Made by a program: the position numbers and the translations under genes. From Druceiella hillmani (Eukaryota; Arthropoda; Insecta; Lepidoptera; Hepialidae), in NCBI GenBank assembly GCA_039881145.1, contig JAYKKI010000004.1, forward strand, positions 49,957,001-50,021,000: a DNA stretch of 64,000 nt, in the 5' to 3' direction. The stretch's first letter is position 1, and every line of letters starts with the position of its first letter. The notes beneath the pieces were generated by a model that was given only the letters and a program-made list of their open reading frames with translations, made no database searches and was not told the origin of the DNA. Below, piece by piece: positions 1-13,179 of the stretch.

Positions 1-45
1 GGGTTATTTTTTTCTTTTGCGATACGGAACCCTAAAATTGAACGA
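1..45 (+). repeat. Tail of a lepidopteran dispersed repeat
   Basis: The window opens with a GGGTT...TTTTGCGATACGGAACCCTAAAA stretch. This is the imperfect inverted pair (GGGTTCCG / CGGAACCC) I know from the 3' end of a very common moth repeat. Related tails occur near 42545, 42740 and 44700. The rest of the element lies outside the window. Confidence 0.5.
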
Positions 46-2770
46 ATTGAAAATAAAAATTCATTTAATGAAATCAAAGTAATTTTTCAAGTAATCTTAT
101 TTCTTGAAACTCCATTCCCAACTGACAAAATACGAAAAGCACTGTACATATGGAAAAAATAAGTGCAAATAGTTATCAAGCAAGAATGTATAAGACAGAA
201 CAGTTGTAACAATAAGGAACAAGACGAAAACACATGGAAATTCTAATAAATATTATCTATTGATCAATCGTGAACTGCCAAAATACTCCATAACCTCATT
301 TCTGGAGCCGTTAATGGAGCAATGAAAAATATCTAGACTGAATGGAAAAATATCAGATACGTTGATACTGTAGGATATTCTTGCGCGTTCAGGCAGGTGA
401 AATAAACTATGACGTCATCCTCTTATGTACCAGCCAGGAGCATATAGGCATTACTAAACTCAAGATCAATGTGTTATAAACGTGGTAATTGAAAAAAATA
501 AAACTAAACTGTATAATTTTCCAACAAGAAAGTTTTTAAGTGAAAATAATATCGATGCACAAAAGGAAATTGCTTATATGGAGTAATATGAAACAGCACC
601 ATAGCGACTTTGATTCCAAGAACGTGAACATCAGAAAATTCAAAAATTAAATATCCTTAGAAATTTCTAAAGTATCCATGAAAACTCTGCAGTGACGGCA
701 CTCTGCTTTGTGAATCACCACAATTGAATTTCTATGCAACGGCTTGCAGCGCTGCATTGCAATTCTCGGCGCCTTGAGCTCATCCACTTGTGTTCCACTG
801 TGGCAACGGTACGCTTAATTGCATGAAACGTGTGAAGTTACGATAATAATGGTCTATTTGCATCATCGGCCAAATAGTGGATCTTATTGGTAATATAAAT
901 TGGTTTATGCTGTATGGCGAATGTCAACATGTTCCGTTTGTTTGTGGTTTGGCTGTTTTAATATTGCGTTAGAAAAAATTATGGATAATTTTTATTACGG
1001 ATATGCACTTTACCTTGTTTTTGTGATTTATCTTAGGGTTTACTTCGGATAGGATAAATAAAAAATCAAACAATCTCTGATATTTATGTGGTACTTACTA
1101 TTTAATAACAGGTTGCTATAATTTAACAAAACTAAATTAAATGAATTAAAATAATAACGAAATAGAAAACAGTAGTCATTGATTAGTTTTATGACGAAAA
1201 TATATAAATTTTAATTTGCTTTAAATTATGTAGGAAATACTTATTATCTGGACCATTAGCAAATATTTAATTAATAAAAGCAGATTAGGGTTAAATTTCT
1301 AACGTAAACAGTTTCTGGTTTAAATTATTTTCACTAGCCCATGAACATGCTGTAAGTATTATTTTTTAGTGTAGAGTTTCCTTCACGTTACTTTGTATTA
1401 ACATCAAATTATGCGTCACGATTTGCTTTTTAATAAAATCTTTTCCAGCGAAATAGCAGAATAACACTTGACAGTTGAATAAATGACCGACTTTAAATAA
1501 ATAAACGATCTTCAGTTACGCAACAATCCTAAAAATGCACATAAACTGAGCAAATGCCGGTAATGAGTGTGCAAACACTCAGCGACGACAACAACAGCTG
1601 CCGGCTAATGGATGGAGTCAATAGGTTGCCTGAAAGTTAATAAATTATGTGCGGACTATCGTTTAGAAAGCAGAATTAAATTTGTAATAAATTAGCCCTT
1701 ATGCAATCTTCAATCCTTGTACCGTTGGTACAAAACTTCATCGTTAAATCTTTCAAAAGATTTACAGAGCTTAGTTTCACTAGTCTCAAATTATGTATTA
1801 TTGCTTGACTCGTGGCTGAATGAATACTTGCTGGTAAAGTAACGCGACGTTCTTGTTTAATCTTAACAAAAACGGTTAAATTACGATATTAACTTCTTGC
1901 CATAAATTCTAGATTGCTATTTAGTGGTATACTTTCAGAAAAAAAAACATTCCGTGTGTACTTATATACGCGCGTTAGAAGTAATACTTCTTTGGCATAA
2001 TAGAAGAATGACTTTATTTAGCACGCAAATAAATAATTGAAATAAAATAAAAAAGGGACTGGAGCATGATTATAAATAGGGTTATTAAAATTCAAATTCG
2101 GTCAAATAATTAAATTTTGAAAATTAAAATTGATTTTTCTAGATGCATTGTCCACGATTTTATTTTGCTGCTGGCTTTCCCTTGTAAGCCAATCATCTGC
2201 CAGACTGTTTACAAATCGCTTCATTCAACTATCATTTCAACTTTGTTATTTTTTAAATAGAGAGTTGTAAAAAATTTTAATTTGTTTTAAAATTATATTT
2301 AATTATTTTAAAGATTTAAATGAATATTCAGCATTCAATTCAATATAAATACGTATATATAGTTAATTGTTAAAATTACTGAAACAATCTAAATAAAGTT
2401 TAAATAATGGTGATAGGAAATTAATATGATGAAAGTTTATTTTAATTTATTAATTTTAAGTGTTTAATAATTTATAATATATAATGCAAATAAATACATA
2501 GCGAGTCCTTTCGGATTCGGTATGAGCTTTTACAATGCGAATGTTCCGGTGTATGTAATATATAACATCATCTCATAGAATAATATCAATTGAATTTATT
2601 ACCCTCACTAAAATACTGGTATATCGTATAACTCTCGGAAATATAATAAAACCTACACCGCTCCCCTACAATAAACTCACTAATATAAGCAGTGGGAAAA
2701 CCCACACAAACCTGCCTTTCACTATTGTGTTTGAAAAATATAAATGCTGTTGGATGTTTCTAAGAGTTAA
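46..2770. other. AT-rich intergenic DNA
   Basis: No open frame with coding character was found. Two patches are richer in GC than their surroundings, at about 690-850 and 1535-1645 (the second contains CAGCGACGACAACAACAGC). They could be conserved non-coding or regulatory DNA, but nothing in them is recognisable. Confidence 0.4.
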
Positions 2771-2932
2771 TCTTTGCTAATAGCCCACCTGAAGATGTTG
2801 TAATACAACGAAACCTAGGTCGTGGTAAAGAACTTAAAGAAAGTAGAAATAATAGTACATCACGTAGTTTCATATAATTGTGAATAATGAATTTCTACAA
2901 AATGAACGCCAAATATTTTCAATATTTAGTTA
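2771..2932 (-). mobile_element. Foldback (inverted-repeat) element, half copy 1
   Basis: This is one arm of a palindromic element seen four times in the window. Diagnostic parts are AATAGCCCACCTGAAGATG, CGAAACCTAGGTCGTGG, the AAAGAAAGTAGAAATAATA stretch, and the end TTCTACAAAATGAACGCC. Only the right half is present here. Fuller copies with both arms are at 30858, 40062 and 54622. It has no coding capacity, so it is a MITE-like non-autonomous element. Confidence 0.75.
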
Positions 2933-5681
2933 GCAACTTCACGGTGTCGATTTTTTGTCGCATTATGCCAACTTCATCTAGGTATTTTTAAAATTTTATT
3001 CTCAAAATTTTTTCATAACGCTTCTAAAAAAGTATAACTTTAAAAAATTTAAAATATGGTGGTTTGGACAGATTTTTGGATCGTTCATTAATATGGCAAT
3101 TGCAGACTCCAAATTCTACAGCTGTATTAATAAAGCATAAATTGATCCAATATCTCGCGGGGTATAATTTGATGGAATTATTCTTGACCTCAAAAAAAAA
3201 TTTGCACTTTTTTAGGAAAAAGTATAATCAGGTCTCTAAGATTACTGCTTTATGGAATAATGTGTCTTCCATTTAGTTGTTCGTAACCCTCTTTTTATTT
3301 CAGAAACTTTTGCAGTGTTTGCGTCATACAAATCATGTATATTGCTAGTTCAACATGATGGATTCTTCGAAAATCCTGTCCTGCAACATCGTGTTGACTG
3401 AAGGAAATGTGTTGTCAAAAATTGGATAAATTACGACGGTGTATGGTCAAAAATTGAGTTATCGGACTAAAAAATTAACATTTCAATAATTCTTTTCGGA
3501 ATATAATATGGCGAAAATACGCATATGATTTGCCAAATAAGATGAACACATGTAATATACCAAATGAGAAGGCAAAATCGGGATAACTTAATAAGGATTT
3601 ACAAAAATATTTCAAAAATCTATTAAGTCAGAATTTATTATAATTAATTTTCTAAAATCTTAAAAACCGTTGACGATTTAAAAAATACGAAAATAAATAT
3701 GAAGTATTACAATTTTGAATACATTTATGATTCAGTTACCCCAAATTTGTAAAATCTCTGTAAATTTCAGAATAAAATAAGAGGTTCATGAATACTAATA
3801 ACATTTTTTTGTCAACTAATCATGGAAAAACTTAAAAAAATATTACGTCATAAAAATATATACACTTGTAATATATATACTTACAATATAAATATTTATT
3901 TGAAGGCGTCCAAATCGTTTTTGCAGTATAACAATACGAACTTGTCTCAACTACACTGAGCCACAAATGTTGACCACATCAGTTGTTTGAGAAAATAGCC
4001 TTTTTGAAAAATTGGCAAAAAAAAAAAATTTGAAAATCGTGTTTTTTTCACAAATTTTTTATTTCGCATTTAAATTATTTTAATTCCTTTTTTTAATTTA
4101 GAATTTTCTTAATTAACTTTTCTCAGTTTCCTTTTTATTTGGGCAGAGTGTTCATTGATCATTCGATTGTATCCCTATTTCAAAAGCCTCCATTGTTAAT
4201 ACCTACTGTTTGACAAATAAACTCTGAATCGTCACATTAAATTCTAAAAATATAGATTTGTCGGTTAATAATAATTATTAGCGACTCTTCTTTTTGGGTA
4301 TTACTAATCTTTTATTTTGTAGCATTGGAGATTTCTTTCTTCTAAAAGGAAGAATGTTAGAGATTTACTTGCATAAGGGCTGGAAATAAAAATTTAATAA
4401 TAAAATTGATTCAAATTTCTGGTTCCGATTTTGCGTTCAAATCTGAAAAAAATTTAGTTTGAGTCAAATTTGAACTACATAATTTGACTGTTTATTCCAC
4501 GAGAAATTAGTATCAAAATATAATTTACAACCTTCAAAACTGAACTTATTATTTTTGTCTAGACACGATTTTAAAATTACTGGCACGAACTTATAAGGTT
4601 TACTTTAAGTCACGTTTAAAAGTGATATTGAATTAATTTAAAATACGAAAACGTGCTCTAGATCAATCAAACTTCTTTATGATTTCGCTATTAAGTCAGA
4701 TCTAGATAAACCGCATAATCTGAACTATTGCAGAAATATTGCGTAAAACTTCACTATATACTATTTGAATTCAGTAAACCTATATACGTTATTATACTTC
4801 ATTATTATTAACCCACTGAGTACCGTGTGCCCGATTTGATAGGATCGTCTACAGATCTGCTATTGAGTAAAGATATAATATATTATAAAATGCCTCGCGC
4901 CATTTTATGTACTCCTAGCAAGCCACGTCACTTGCCATGTCTAGGATAAAATCACATATTTTATTTCAGTGTGTATTTGAAACTTGTAATGAAGGATTTG
5001 GTGATTTGATGTCTAGTTAGCCAACTTTACAAATTTATTTTTGACATAAAATAGGAATAATGGTCATAGTAAACAACTTTTGTAAAATTAAAAACCAAAA
5101 ATCATTTACAACTGGTTAACTTTACGATAATAAATTGCTGATAATATCAACACTTTGGAGGCGGCTCTTTCAACTTATGCGTTGATTTAATTTTATGTTG
5201 AAAATCAATTAAAAACTGTGCAAGGTTCAAAAAAAAAACAAAAACAAAGGTTTGGATCACATATCAACTGTGCAAGAGAGCTTCAGCAATGTAATGAAAT
5301 TAAAAAGAAAAGTTGTAAGATGATGGATATTTAACCAAAATAAATGTAATTATTTTCCAGATGAGTGTTTCGTTTTGTATGTGTATTTATTTTTAAATTT
5401 ATCTGATTTCTTGTTTAAGATTAATTTGACAGTTGGAAAAAGAGTAATTTTATTAAGGCGGAAGCTTTTTGTATTTTTTAAAATTTTCTTTAACGCGAGA
5501 GGAGAATATAACAAATGTAATACATATTTTAAGACTTTGAATAAATTGAAAGGATATATTATATTATGTTGAATCTTCTAAAAAAAAAGAAAATACATTT
5601 AACATTTAAATAATTCTTTTTTTCATTTCAGTACCGTCCATAATTAAAAAAAAACCAAAGGTCTGTCGGATAGACATTACT
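2933..5681. other. AT-rich intergenic DNA
   Basis: No gene could be supported. Short open frames near 3064-3276 and 5375-5572 look like chance frames in AT-rich DNA, with compositions dominated by Phe, Leu, Lys, Asn and Ile. The right end (about 5240-5300) already carries a phrase of the tandem repeat that follows (GGATCACATATCAA). Confidence 0.4.
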
Positions 5682-6440
5682 TCAGTAAAATATTTTTTCC
5701 TTTGTTGGAACTCCAAAAGTCACTCACTTTGGATCATTTTGGATCACATATCAAAAAGTTATAGGGGAACTGAAAGAGTTACATGTACACAATGTGCAGA
5801 ATTTAACGTTTTTCTATGTCTAAGAACTATAATCTAAGTGTTTAAGAAATGTCTAAGAACTATAATACTACTTTATTAAAATGATTTTTGCTTTTAGCTG
5901 AACTCAGAAAGTCACACTCAAGTGGGGTTATATTAAAGAATTATAAGGAAATCGAAAGACTTACACGTACAAAATAGACAGAGATGAAAAGTATTTAACA
6001 TCTTTTTATGAGTAAGAAAATATTATTTCACTAAACTGATTTTTGCTTTTGACAGAATTTTAAAAGCTACACCCAGTTTGGATCATATACTAAAGAGTTA
6101 TAAGAGAACTAAAATAGTTACACGTATATAATGTGGAAAGCATTTAGCATGTTCCTGTGAGTAAGATAATATTTCTTTACTTTAAAATAATATTTGCTTT
6201 GGGCGGAACTCTAAAAGCTACTCTTAATTCGGATAATATATTAAAGAGTTATAGGGAAACTTAAAAGAGTTACACGTACGTAATGTGCAGAGATGAAAGG
6301 CATTTAACCTCTTTCTGTGAATAAAGAAATATTACTGTACTAAAATAATTTTTTAATTTGGGTGAACTTTAAAGCCACACTCAATTTGTTGTTAAAAATT
6401 ACACGTACACAATGTACATATTATAAGCATCTGATCACTT
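5682..6440. repeat. Diverged tandem repeat, about 150-bp unit, five copies
   Basis: Units begin near 5682, 5861, 6019, 6167 and 6324. Each runs: TTTTTGCTTT, then a GGAACTC..AAAGCTAC phrase, then TTAAAGAGTTATAGG, then GTTACACGTACA, then a GCATTTAAC segment. Copies differ by many substitutions and small indels, so the array is old. No protein is encoded. Confidence 0.75.
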
Positions 6441-6556
6441 CCTGCAATATTTACATTAAAAATAAATGTCACGTAACTATCGCAAATAGATAAGAGAAAT
6501 ATTTACAAATAACTCACAGACTGAATGGGTCAAAAAGTGTTTTAAAAAACCATTAA

Positions 6557-6754
6557 GAAACAGTTATAGTTGTCACTGCATTGGCTGCATGTTGTATCTC
6601 GGGCTCCATGTTTTACCATCACGACGCAATGAACGTTCAGTCACCGCTGGCTATGATCATGTACATATTATCTCAAAATATCGCCAGTGCAATTTACAAA
6701 AGCGAGATATCCGATTACGCAAACTTCCATCACGGAGCAACCTTCATCCTATGA
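6557..6754 (+). CDS. Possible exon of a small secreted protein (weak)
   Basis: One frame is open for 65 codons inside a patch clearly richer in GC than its flanks. It begins right after a TAA and starts with a hydrophobic run VIVVTALAACCISGS that resembles a signal-peptide core. It continues with a His/Tyr-rich stretch (MFYHHDAMNVQ) and ends HHGATFIL before TGA. Many insect secreted proteins have a tiny first exon followed by such a hydrophobic second exon, and TTATAG at 6564-6569 could serve as an acceptor. There is no clear upstream ATG in frame, no recognised family, and a second frame is open over the same stretch. It may equally be a conserved non-coding patch or a relic. Confidence 0.2.
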   Translation, partial: ETVIVVTALAACCISGSMFYHHDAMNVQSPLAMIMYILSQNIASAIYKSEISDYANFHHGATFIL

Positions 6755-8499
6755 TATTAAGATTAGACACCTGGAGGTATTGATATCCACTTCAAAAGGA
6801 GTCCGTCTAATATTAATTGTTAGCTATTGTTGTAGCGTTCCTTGTTATTACTTGATAGTGGTCTAGACGTCGACAGATTGGTAAGTTGTTCTATTTAAAC
6901 CGATTTCATCATAAGTCAGTTTGTCCATCATAGAAAAAAAACGAACTTGCAATCAATCACGGTCATCATCGTTATCAGCATTTTGTTGTTAAGTTACATC
7001 ATGCTAGTAGTATATCATGTCATATGGTATTATATTATGGAGCAGTGAAGCTTATAAAAAGCTATATTTTGCAAAAGAGAATAGTCTCAGCAATATATAA
7101 CATGGACTCGCGAGAATCGAGACAATTAATTTTGCCTTCATTTTATATCTGGGAGAACCTAATTTACATTAAAAATAATTTAAATGTCTTTGTAAAATCA
7201 ATGTCAAGCAGAAGAAAAAAGAATAAAATTAATACCCCTAAATTTAGGTTACAAAAACTTGTACGTCCTTTCCTTTAAAAATTGTTGAAAACATAAGAAA
7301 ATTATTGTGGCTACCTTGAATTTAAGAAAATTATTGTGGCATAAGCTTTTTTCAAAGGCATAAAGCGACATTAATGATTATGTCGATGATAAAGATGTGC
7401 GGAGGCCAATCTAGTTCTGAACAAGCTGGCAAAATTAAGACTGATTAAGAGATTTAATAGTATATAGATTATGAGGATGGTTGATTATAATGAAAAAAAT
7501 ATCCTGTTTTGCTTCTCTATTCTAGGTATTTGCGAATCGGTGGCAGATCTTGATTTGTCAAAAAAGAATTTATTATTCTTATTTGAATAAATTAATACTT
7601 TTATATATCTATGTATTATAAATAGCCACCGTTAATTTGTAATTATAACTACCTTTTTTCTACCGTCCCTTCCATAATTATTATAATAGACATATGAAAG
7701 TACCAATATTGTATTGTGTTGTATATTACTTCAAGAACCTTCTTTTGATATCATTTTATTTGCATATGAGTACTTTCTTTAAGAAATAAACGGATTATAC
7801 CTTGTGAACATAATTGCATTTTTTTTCTCTTAACAACATTGCGGACTAATTTACGTAGGTGAGCGGTTCAGATCTTATAAACTCCTGTTTATAACTGAAA
7901 ATAATTAAAAATGGTTTCAAAATATTCGATATATATAATAATATTCGATATTTCGCCGAATTAAAGAAAGGTAATAAATACTGCGCCGGAAAAAAATTAA
8001 TTTGTCATTATGATTTAGTCTCAATTGATATGAGTATTTCAAAAATCTGAAAATATCAATATTTGATTTTAAAATTTGGATCCAAAATTATTTGTGTAAA
8101 TTTGTATCCACAATTTCAAATATACAGACAACTAGATTATATTGAAATGATAGCAACTGAACATTAAATTCATTACATCATGTAGAAACATGTTCATCGA
8201 TTACTTGCATTTTTGATGTTACGTGTGTTGGTTACTAAATATATGAAGACCAACATTAACATTTCCGTTTCGTTCCGTTCTGTTTCGTTTCACTGAATTA
8301 CAGGAATGTAACAGATACTGCGCCGAACAACGTTTCGATATTATTCTGTCTCAACAGATAGGCATTATTTTACTTATAAAACAATATACTAAACGTAGTT
8401 AAGATCTACGTACTTCAGACTTGTCAGATTGGCTAGTGCCTCTCAAATTGAAGATAAATTGAACATTATAATTGAACGAGTTTGAAGTGGTTCATGTTG
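6755..8499. other. AT-rich intergenic DNA
   Basis: No gene was found. A 25-bp phrase ending AAATTATTGTGGC is duplicated near 7290-7340. A C/T-G-rich run TCCGTTTCGTTCCGTTC lies at about 8265. The rest is featureless. Confidence 0.35.
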
Positions 8500-8935
8500 C
8501 TGTTGTGTGGAAGGATCCCTTTCCTAAATATTAAGCCACAAAGCGATGTTCAGCATATCTCGTATTTCTAGTTTTTTGAATCTTAGATTTAAAAATCTAT
8601 AAACAGATCGGCGTTGATTTGAATTTTTATCAAAATTATTTTCATTATATATAAGGACGCTTTTGCTAAATATTAAACCTCAAGGTGACGTCCAACATAT
8701 CCTATGTTTCTAGTTTTTAAACCGTGGATTTAAAAATCTAAAAATATATCGACCTAGATCTGAACTTCAATTAAAATTATGTTCATCAAATATAAGGACA
8801 CTTTTGCTAAATATTAAACCTCAAGATGACGTCCATTATACCCTAAGCTGCTAGTTTTTTCAACCATGGATTTAAAAATTAAAAAGAATCGACACTGATT
8901 TAACTTTTAATTAAAATGATTTCTATTAAAAATTT
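8500..8935. repeat. Tandem repeat, about 131-140-bp unit, three copies
   Basis: Copies begin near 8512, 8657 and 8788. Each contains TTGCTAAATATTAAACCTCA, then GACGTCCA, a TCTAGTTTTT segment, GGATTTAAAAAT, and an ATCGACCT-like phrase. The first copy is the most diverged. Confidence 0.75.
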
Positions 8936-9012
8936 CAAGCGATATAGACAATTGGTATATACAATCTGCTTTGTATGTGCTTCAGCACACTCTTAGCCAG
9001 TTTTTATTCATA

Positions 9013-9895
9013 AAATAGTGCCGTAAAATTTATAAATTTCAGGCATGTCATAAAGTTAGTCCTTTTACCGCTAATTAAGTATTTATTCGCAGAACTATAA
9101 GTTTTCTGTAACTGCATATAAAAAATTAATGAATATAAACTTGGTAATCCTTGCACTCATGTGTAACAGGATTATGAATGCAATAATTTCTATAATTAGT
9201 TTTATTGGTACCATATAAACAGTATAATGTGTGTAAGTGGTAAAATAAAGTAGTGCTGTAAAATTTATAAATTTCATGGGTCATAAAGTTAGTCCTTTTT
9301 CCGTTACTTATATATTTATTTGCAGAACCATAAGTTTTCTATAATAGCATATAAAAAAATAATGAATATAAACTTGGTAATCTTTGCATTCATGTGTAAC
9401 AGGATTATGAATGCAATAATTTCTATAATTAGTTTTATTGGTACCATATAAACAGTATAATGTGTGTAAGTGGTAAAATAAAGTAGTGCTGAAAAATTTA
9501 TAAATTTCATGCATGTCATAAAGTTAGTTCTTTTCCTGTTACTTATATATTTATTTGCAGAACTATAAGTTTTCTATAATAGCATATAAAAAAATAATGA
9601 ACATAAACTTGGTAATCCTTGAATTCATGTGTAACAGGATTATGAATACAATAATTTCTATAATTGGTTTTATTGGTACCATATAAACAGTATAATGAAT
9701 AATAAAACTTACACATAAGTGATAAAATAAAGTAGTGCTGTAAAAGTTATATATTTCATATACGAACTATGAACTATAAGTTTTCTGTAATAGCATATAA
9801 AAAAATAATGAATATAAACTTGCACTCATCTGTAACAGGATTATGAATACAATAATTTCTCTAGTTAATTTCATCGGTATCATATTTTCATTGTT
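9013..9895. repeat. Long tandem repeat, about 235-bp unit, four copies
   Basis: Copies start near 9018, 9251, 9485 and 9734. They share GTGCTGTAAAATTTATAAA, CATAAAGTTAGTCCTTTT, TTGCAGAACTATAAG, TGTAACAGGATTATGAATGC and TTATTGGTACCATATAAAC. The middle two are closest to each other and the last is deleted internally. Short minus-strand frames recur in each unit with the same sense, which is explained by the duplication rather than by genes. Confidence 0.85.
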
Positions 9896-10989
9896 TCTTT
9901 TCACTGAATTCGAGAAAAACCATGATACGCAGCACTTCATTCTTATTATGTAGAAATGCTTTTTGATGGTGTTTCTGAAAGCTCAATATTTCTGAAATTG
10001 AATATACTTCAATGCATTTTGTATAGTTGACACGTGAATCAGTTTGCTGCGGATAACACACAATTTTTCATTAGTACTATTTTTAATTAACGTACTTTAT
10101 CAAAAATGATTTTATTTGTAGTTTTTATTTTTTAATTGAAAATAAAACATACGATACGTTAAACATACGTTAAACATACGTTGCTTTGGATAGTCATTAA
10201 GTTAAATTATGACTTATTTTGCGAATAAATCAACTTAACATATCAACCCAAATTATGTCTGGAACGAATCATTTGTTCTAATTTTTTCGATCCGACTTTG
10301 TTTCTTTTTCACTAAATGAAAATATATGTGAAGTCAAAATGTTAATTATTGAGCATAAAGTATAAATAATAGGCAAAAGAAAGCAAAATTTAAAAAAAAA
10401 GCAAAAAATATGACATGTCAAACTAATCTATCGGACAAGTTTTAATTAACTGCCCTGTTTATATTTAATGTAATAAACCGTTGTTATCGCGCTTGCTAAT
10501 TTCATCTTAACTCATTACTGACACAACATTCAATTATCGTAAACATGGTAGTGAATACTTTCTATGAAAATCACAATTGTCATTTTGGGGACACTAGAGC
10601 TTCGCAAGTGAGCTTTTCTCTCAAACAACTCAACTCTCCTTTCGTCGGTTTATTCCAAAACTATATCCAACCGAGGCCGTGTTGCGCAAGTCGCTTCAAA
10701 TCAGATGGAACCTTCATTTTGAGATCCTAATCTTGCTTTTAACGATCGCTAGATTACAACAATAATAACATAATTTAACAAACTTGAAAGCTCACGCTCG
10801 ATTTGCCATTACGAATGTGGGCGTGTTTCGTTATCGTTCAGGTGTTCTCTATCGATTGTTCCGATCTAAAGCTGATATAGACGATTATACCTCTCGCTAG
10901 TAAGATTGTGTTCATGGATAAATCGAAGTACAAAAAATATTTTCATTTTAAACTTATAATTTATAAGGTTTCTCTTTATTTTTAGAGTT
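9896..10989. other. Intergenic DNA with one mildly GC-richer patch
   Basis: The stretch 10490-10870 is less AT-rich than its surroundings and holds a 61-codon + frame (10545-10730) starting MVVNTFYENHNC and ending TFILRS. I recognise no family and see no splice signals, so I do not call it a gene. Conserved non-coding DNA is as likely. Confidence 0.3.
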
Positions 10990-11315
10990 ACGGGAAAACT
11001 TTATGATAAAATTGATTGTCGTCTCAGATATATTAAAGGGAAACTTTATAATGAAACTTAATTGCTGTCTTAAAAGTAAGACATTAAAGTGATACTATAT
11101 AAAAAGATTTGGTTGATGTCTTAAGTGCAATATGTTAAAAATAAACTTTGTCGACATCTCAAGTGTAATACATTAAAGAAAAACTTTATTATGAAACTTG
11201 GCTGTAGTCTCGAATGTAATAAGTCAAAGAAAAACTTTATAACGGAATTTGGTTGGCATCTCAAATGTAATATATTAAAGTGAAATTTTAAAATAATATT
11301 TTGTTGATGTCTATC
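10990..11315. repeat. Tandem repeat, about 55-60-bp unit, six copies
   Basis: Each unit carries an AAACTTTAT-AATGAAACTT phrase, then TTG.TGTC, then a TCTCAAGTGTAATA phrase and CATTAAAG. Copies are diverged with small indels. Confidence 0.7.
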
Positions 11316-11534
11316 CCGGACCGATATTTGTTAAAAATTAACGTAAAACATGAAATATGAAACAGAAACTTATTAATACGTATTCAAAAAGTATGTTAAT
11401 TTGAGATTCTGAAGTGGGAAAAGCTCGAAAGTTTTTGAAATCAGAGTCTTACGAAAGCTAACGAAGATAAGAATGCAATGAATATTGATAGTTAAGAGAA
11501 AAAGTTTCATTAGATATTCCTTTTACCCTTGAAG

Positions 11535-11625
11535 TTCTTCAAATTTTTAAGGTTTCGTAGTGAAGCATACGTTCGTCTGTCATAGCTTCACAGTTTCTAC
11601 TGTTTTAGATTTATGTGGAGAAAAT
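11535..11625 (+). repeat. Fragment of lepidopteran dispersed repeat (weak)
   Basis: The phrase TTCGTCTGTCATAGCTTCACAG resembles the GTCTGTCTGTC-plus-AGCTT core of the dispersed family that is better preserved at 30009 and 58845. Only a short piece is recognisable. Confidence 0.3.
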
Positions 11626-13179
11626 ATGCTTCATTTAGAGATAACAATTAATGGGTAGCAAAATGTTACAAAAATGTCTAATGTACCTTTCTACGAATTT
11701 AAAGTAACCCATTGAGTTGATTATCACTGGAAAGGTCTGTCAAAATAAAATTGAGGTTTTGTTTGTTATTTGTTTTAAGTTTCGTTTGAGATAAATTAGT
11801 CCTCGAAATGGTGTAAACGTGCCACTTGAATGTAACTTTCATTCCAAAATGTTTGTGATTAACTTGCTTCAACCATTTCAAGAAATATAGCCAACTATAA
11901 AATTCTAATTTAAACATGTTTCGTCTGTCACTTGACCGGTTTTTCTGTTTAGTGTTGAAAAAACTAAGATAAGGGATTTTAATTCGTGAGTATATGCAAA
12001 CTATTACAAGACACTTGGTATAATAGAAGTTTGTTTTATATACAAGTTAAAAGTTTGTTTGTAAAGTTTGTTCTATAATTCGTGATGTATTTTAATGTAA
12101 ATTAATTGCAACTCAACTAATATATCCCATGATTATTCACTTATATAATTATAACAATTGGCAAGGAAGTGGATCGAGTACAGAACTTGAGATCAACGTA
12201 TCCAATTGACGGTATTTAATCAGGTTCATTACATGGCTTAGCATTAAAATTTCATTATAAATTTAACAATGCAATACGCCTTTCGGAATAAATTCAACTT
12301 AGATTGGTAATTTTTGTAAATAAAATTTATGTATTTATTTACAAGTTTATCGGCATTTGTACAAAGATTTTTCTCATCCAGACGGACATATGAAAGCACT
12401 TTTCTTTTAATAAATTAAAAAGTTGTGCAATCACACTAGTAAAATTATAAAAGATTATGAAGCAATTAAAACAATCAAGGACAAAAAAATAATTGATAAA
12501 TAAATATTTTTAATACGTAACTTTATATCATAGTAAAATCAATTAGTATCGCTTATAATGTTTAAGTAGAGGGACAGGGTGAGTGTGGGCGGGGGTTATA
12601 ATGTTGTGGTGAGTATCAAATAAAAGTTACTATTAGCCCAAGAAATTTAAATACGTGAACGATTGTTTTATTACATAATTCGTTTTGTATTTAAAAAAAT
12701 GATACAATCATACTGCATATAATTTCTTAAGAAATGCAGGATTTAATTTATGTAATTATTTTAGTGCAATGCACCCGGCTGCCATAAACCGTTCTCACTA
12801 TTCGAAGACAGGCAATTTAATTAAGTTTTATATGAGTGATATGTTTGACAATTTTCTTATAAAATATTTATAAAATTCTAATAATACTCCTATGATAAAA
12901 ACTCTTCAATTTAAAACTTCCTTTAAAACAGTTACATGGTTTAGCGCCTAAACCACTTTGACTAGGTTTATTACCCGTACTTTAAAATAAAGTACTTTAT
13001 TTTAGACAAATATATATTAGCACAATACATTGGTTAAAAATAATAGTGTATAAAATATAGATATATACTAAAAGTGAAAGACTGAAATTTGACAGCAGTT
13101 TAAATGAAACTCGATTAAAAGATAATTTTTTATTAACATTCGTAAGAAAGAATGCAGCGTCGCTTGCTCTATATTTCAT
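11626..13179. other. AT-rich intergenic DNA
   Basis: No gene was supported. The minus-strand 72-codon frame at 11699-11917 has no family resemblance. The one notable point is the G-run motif at 12571. Confidence 0.35.
12571..12595 (+). other. Canonical G-quadruplex motif
   Basis: Four G-runs (GGG, GGG, GGG, GGGGG) are separated by loops of 3, 7 and 1 bases. This fits the G3+N1-7 rule and stands out in DNA that is otherwise strongly AT-rich. Folding has not been tested. Confidence 0.6.

Noticed and set aside
9095..9519. Three related minus-strand frames of 60-68 codons (KFINFTALLYFTTYTHYTVY)
   Set aside because: They recur because the 235-bp tandem unit recurs. They are short, lack splice or start context, and are lost in the fourth copy.
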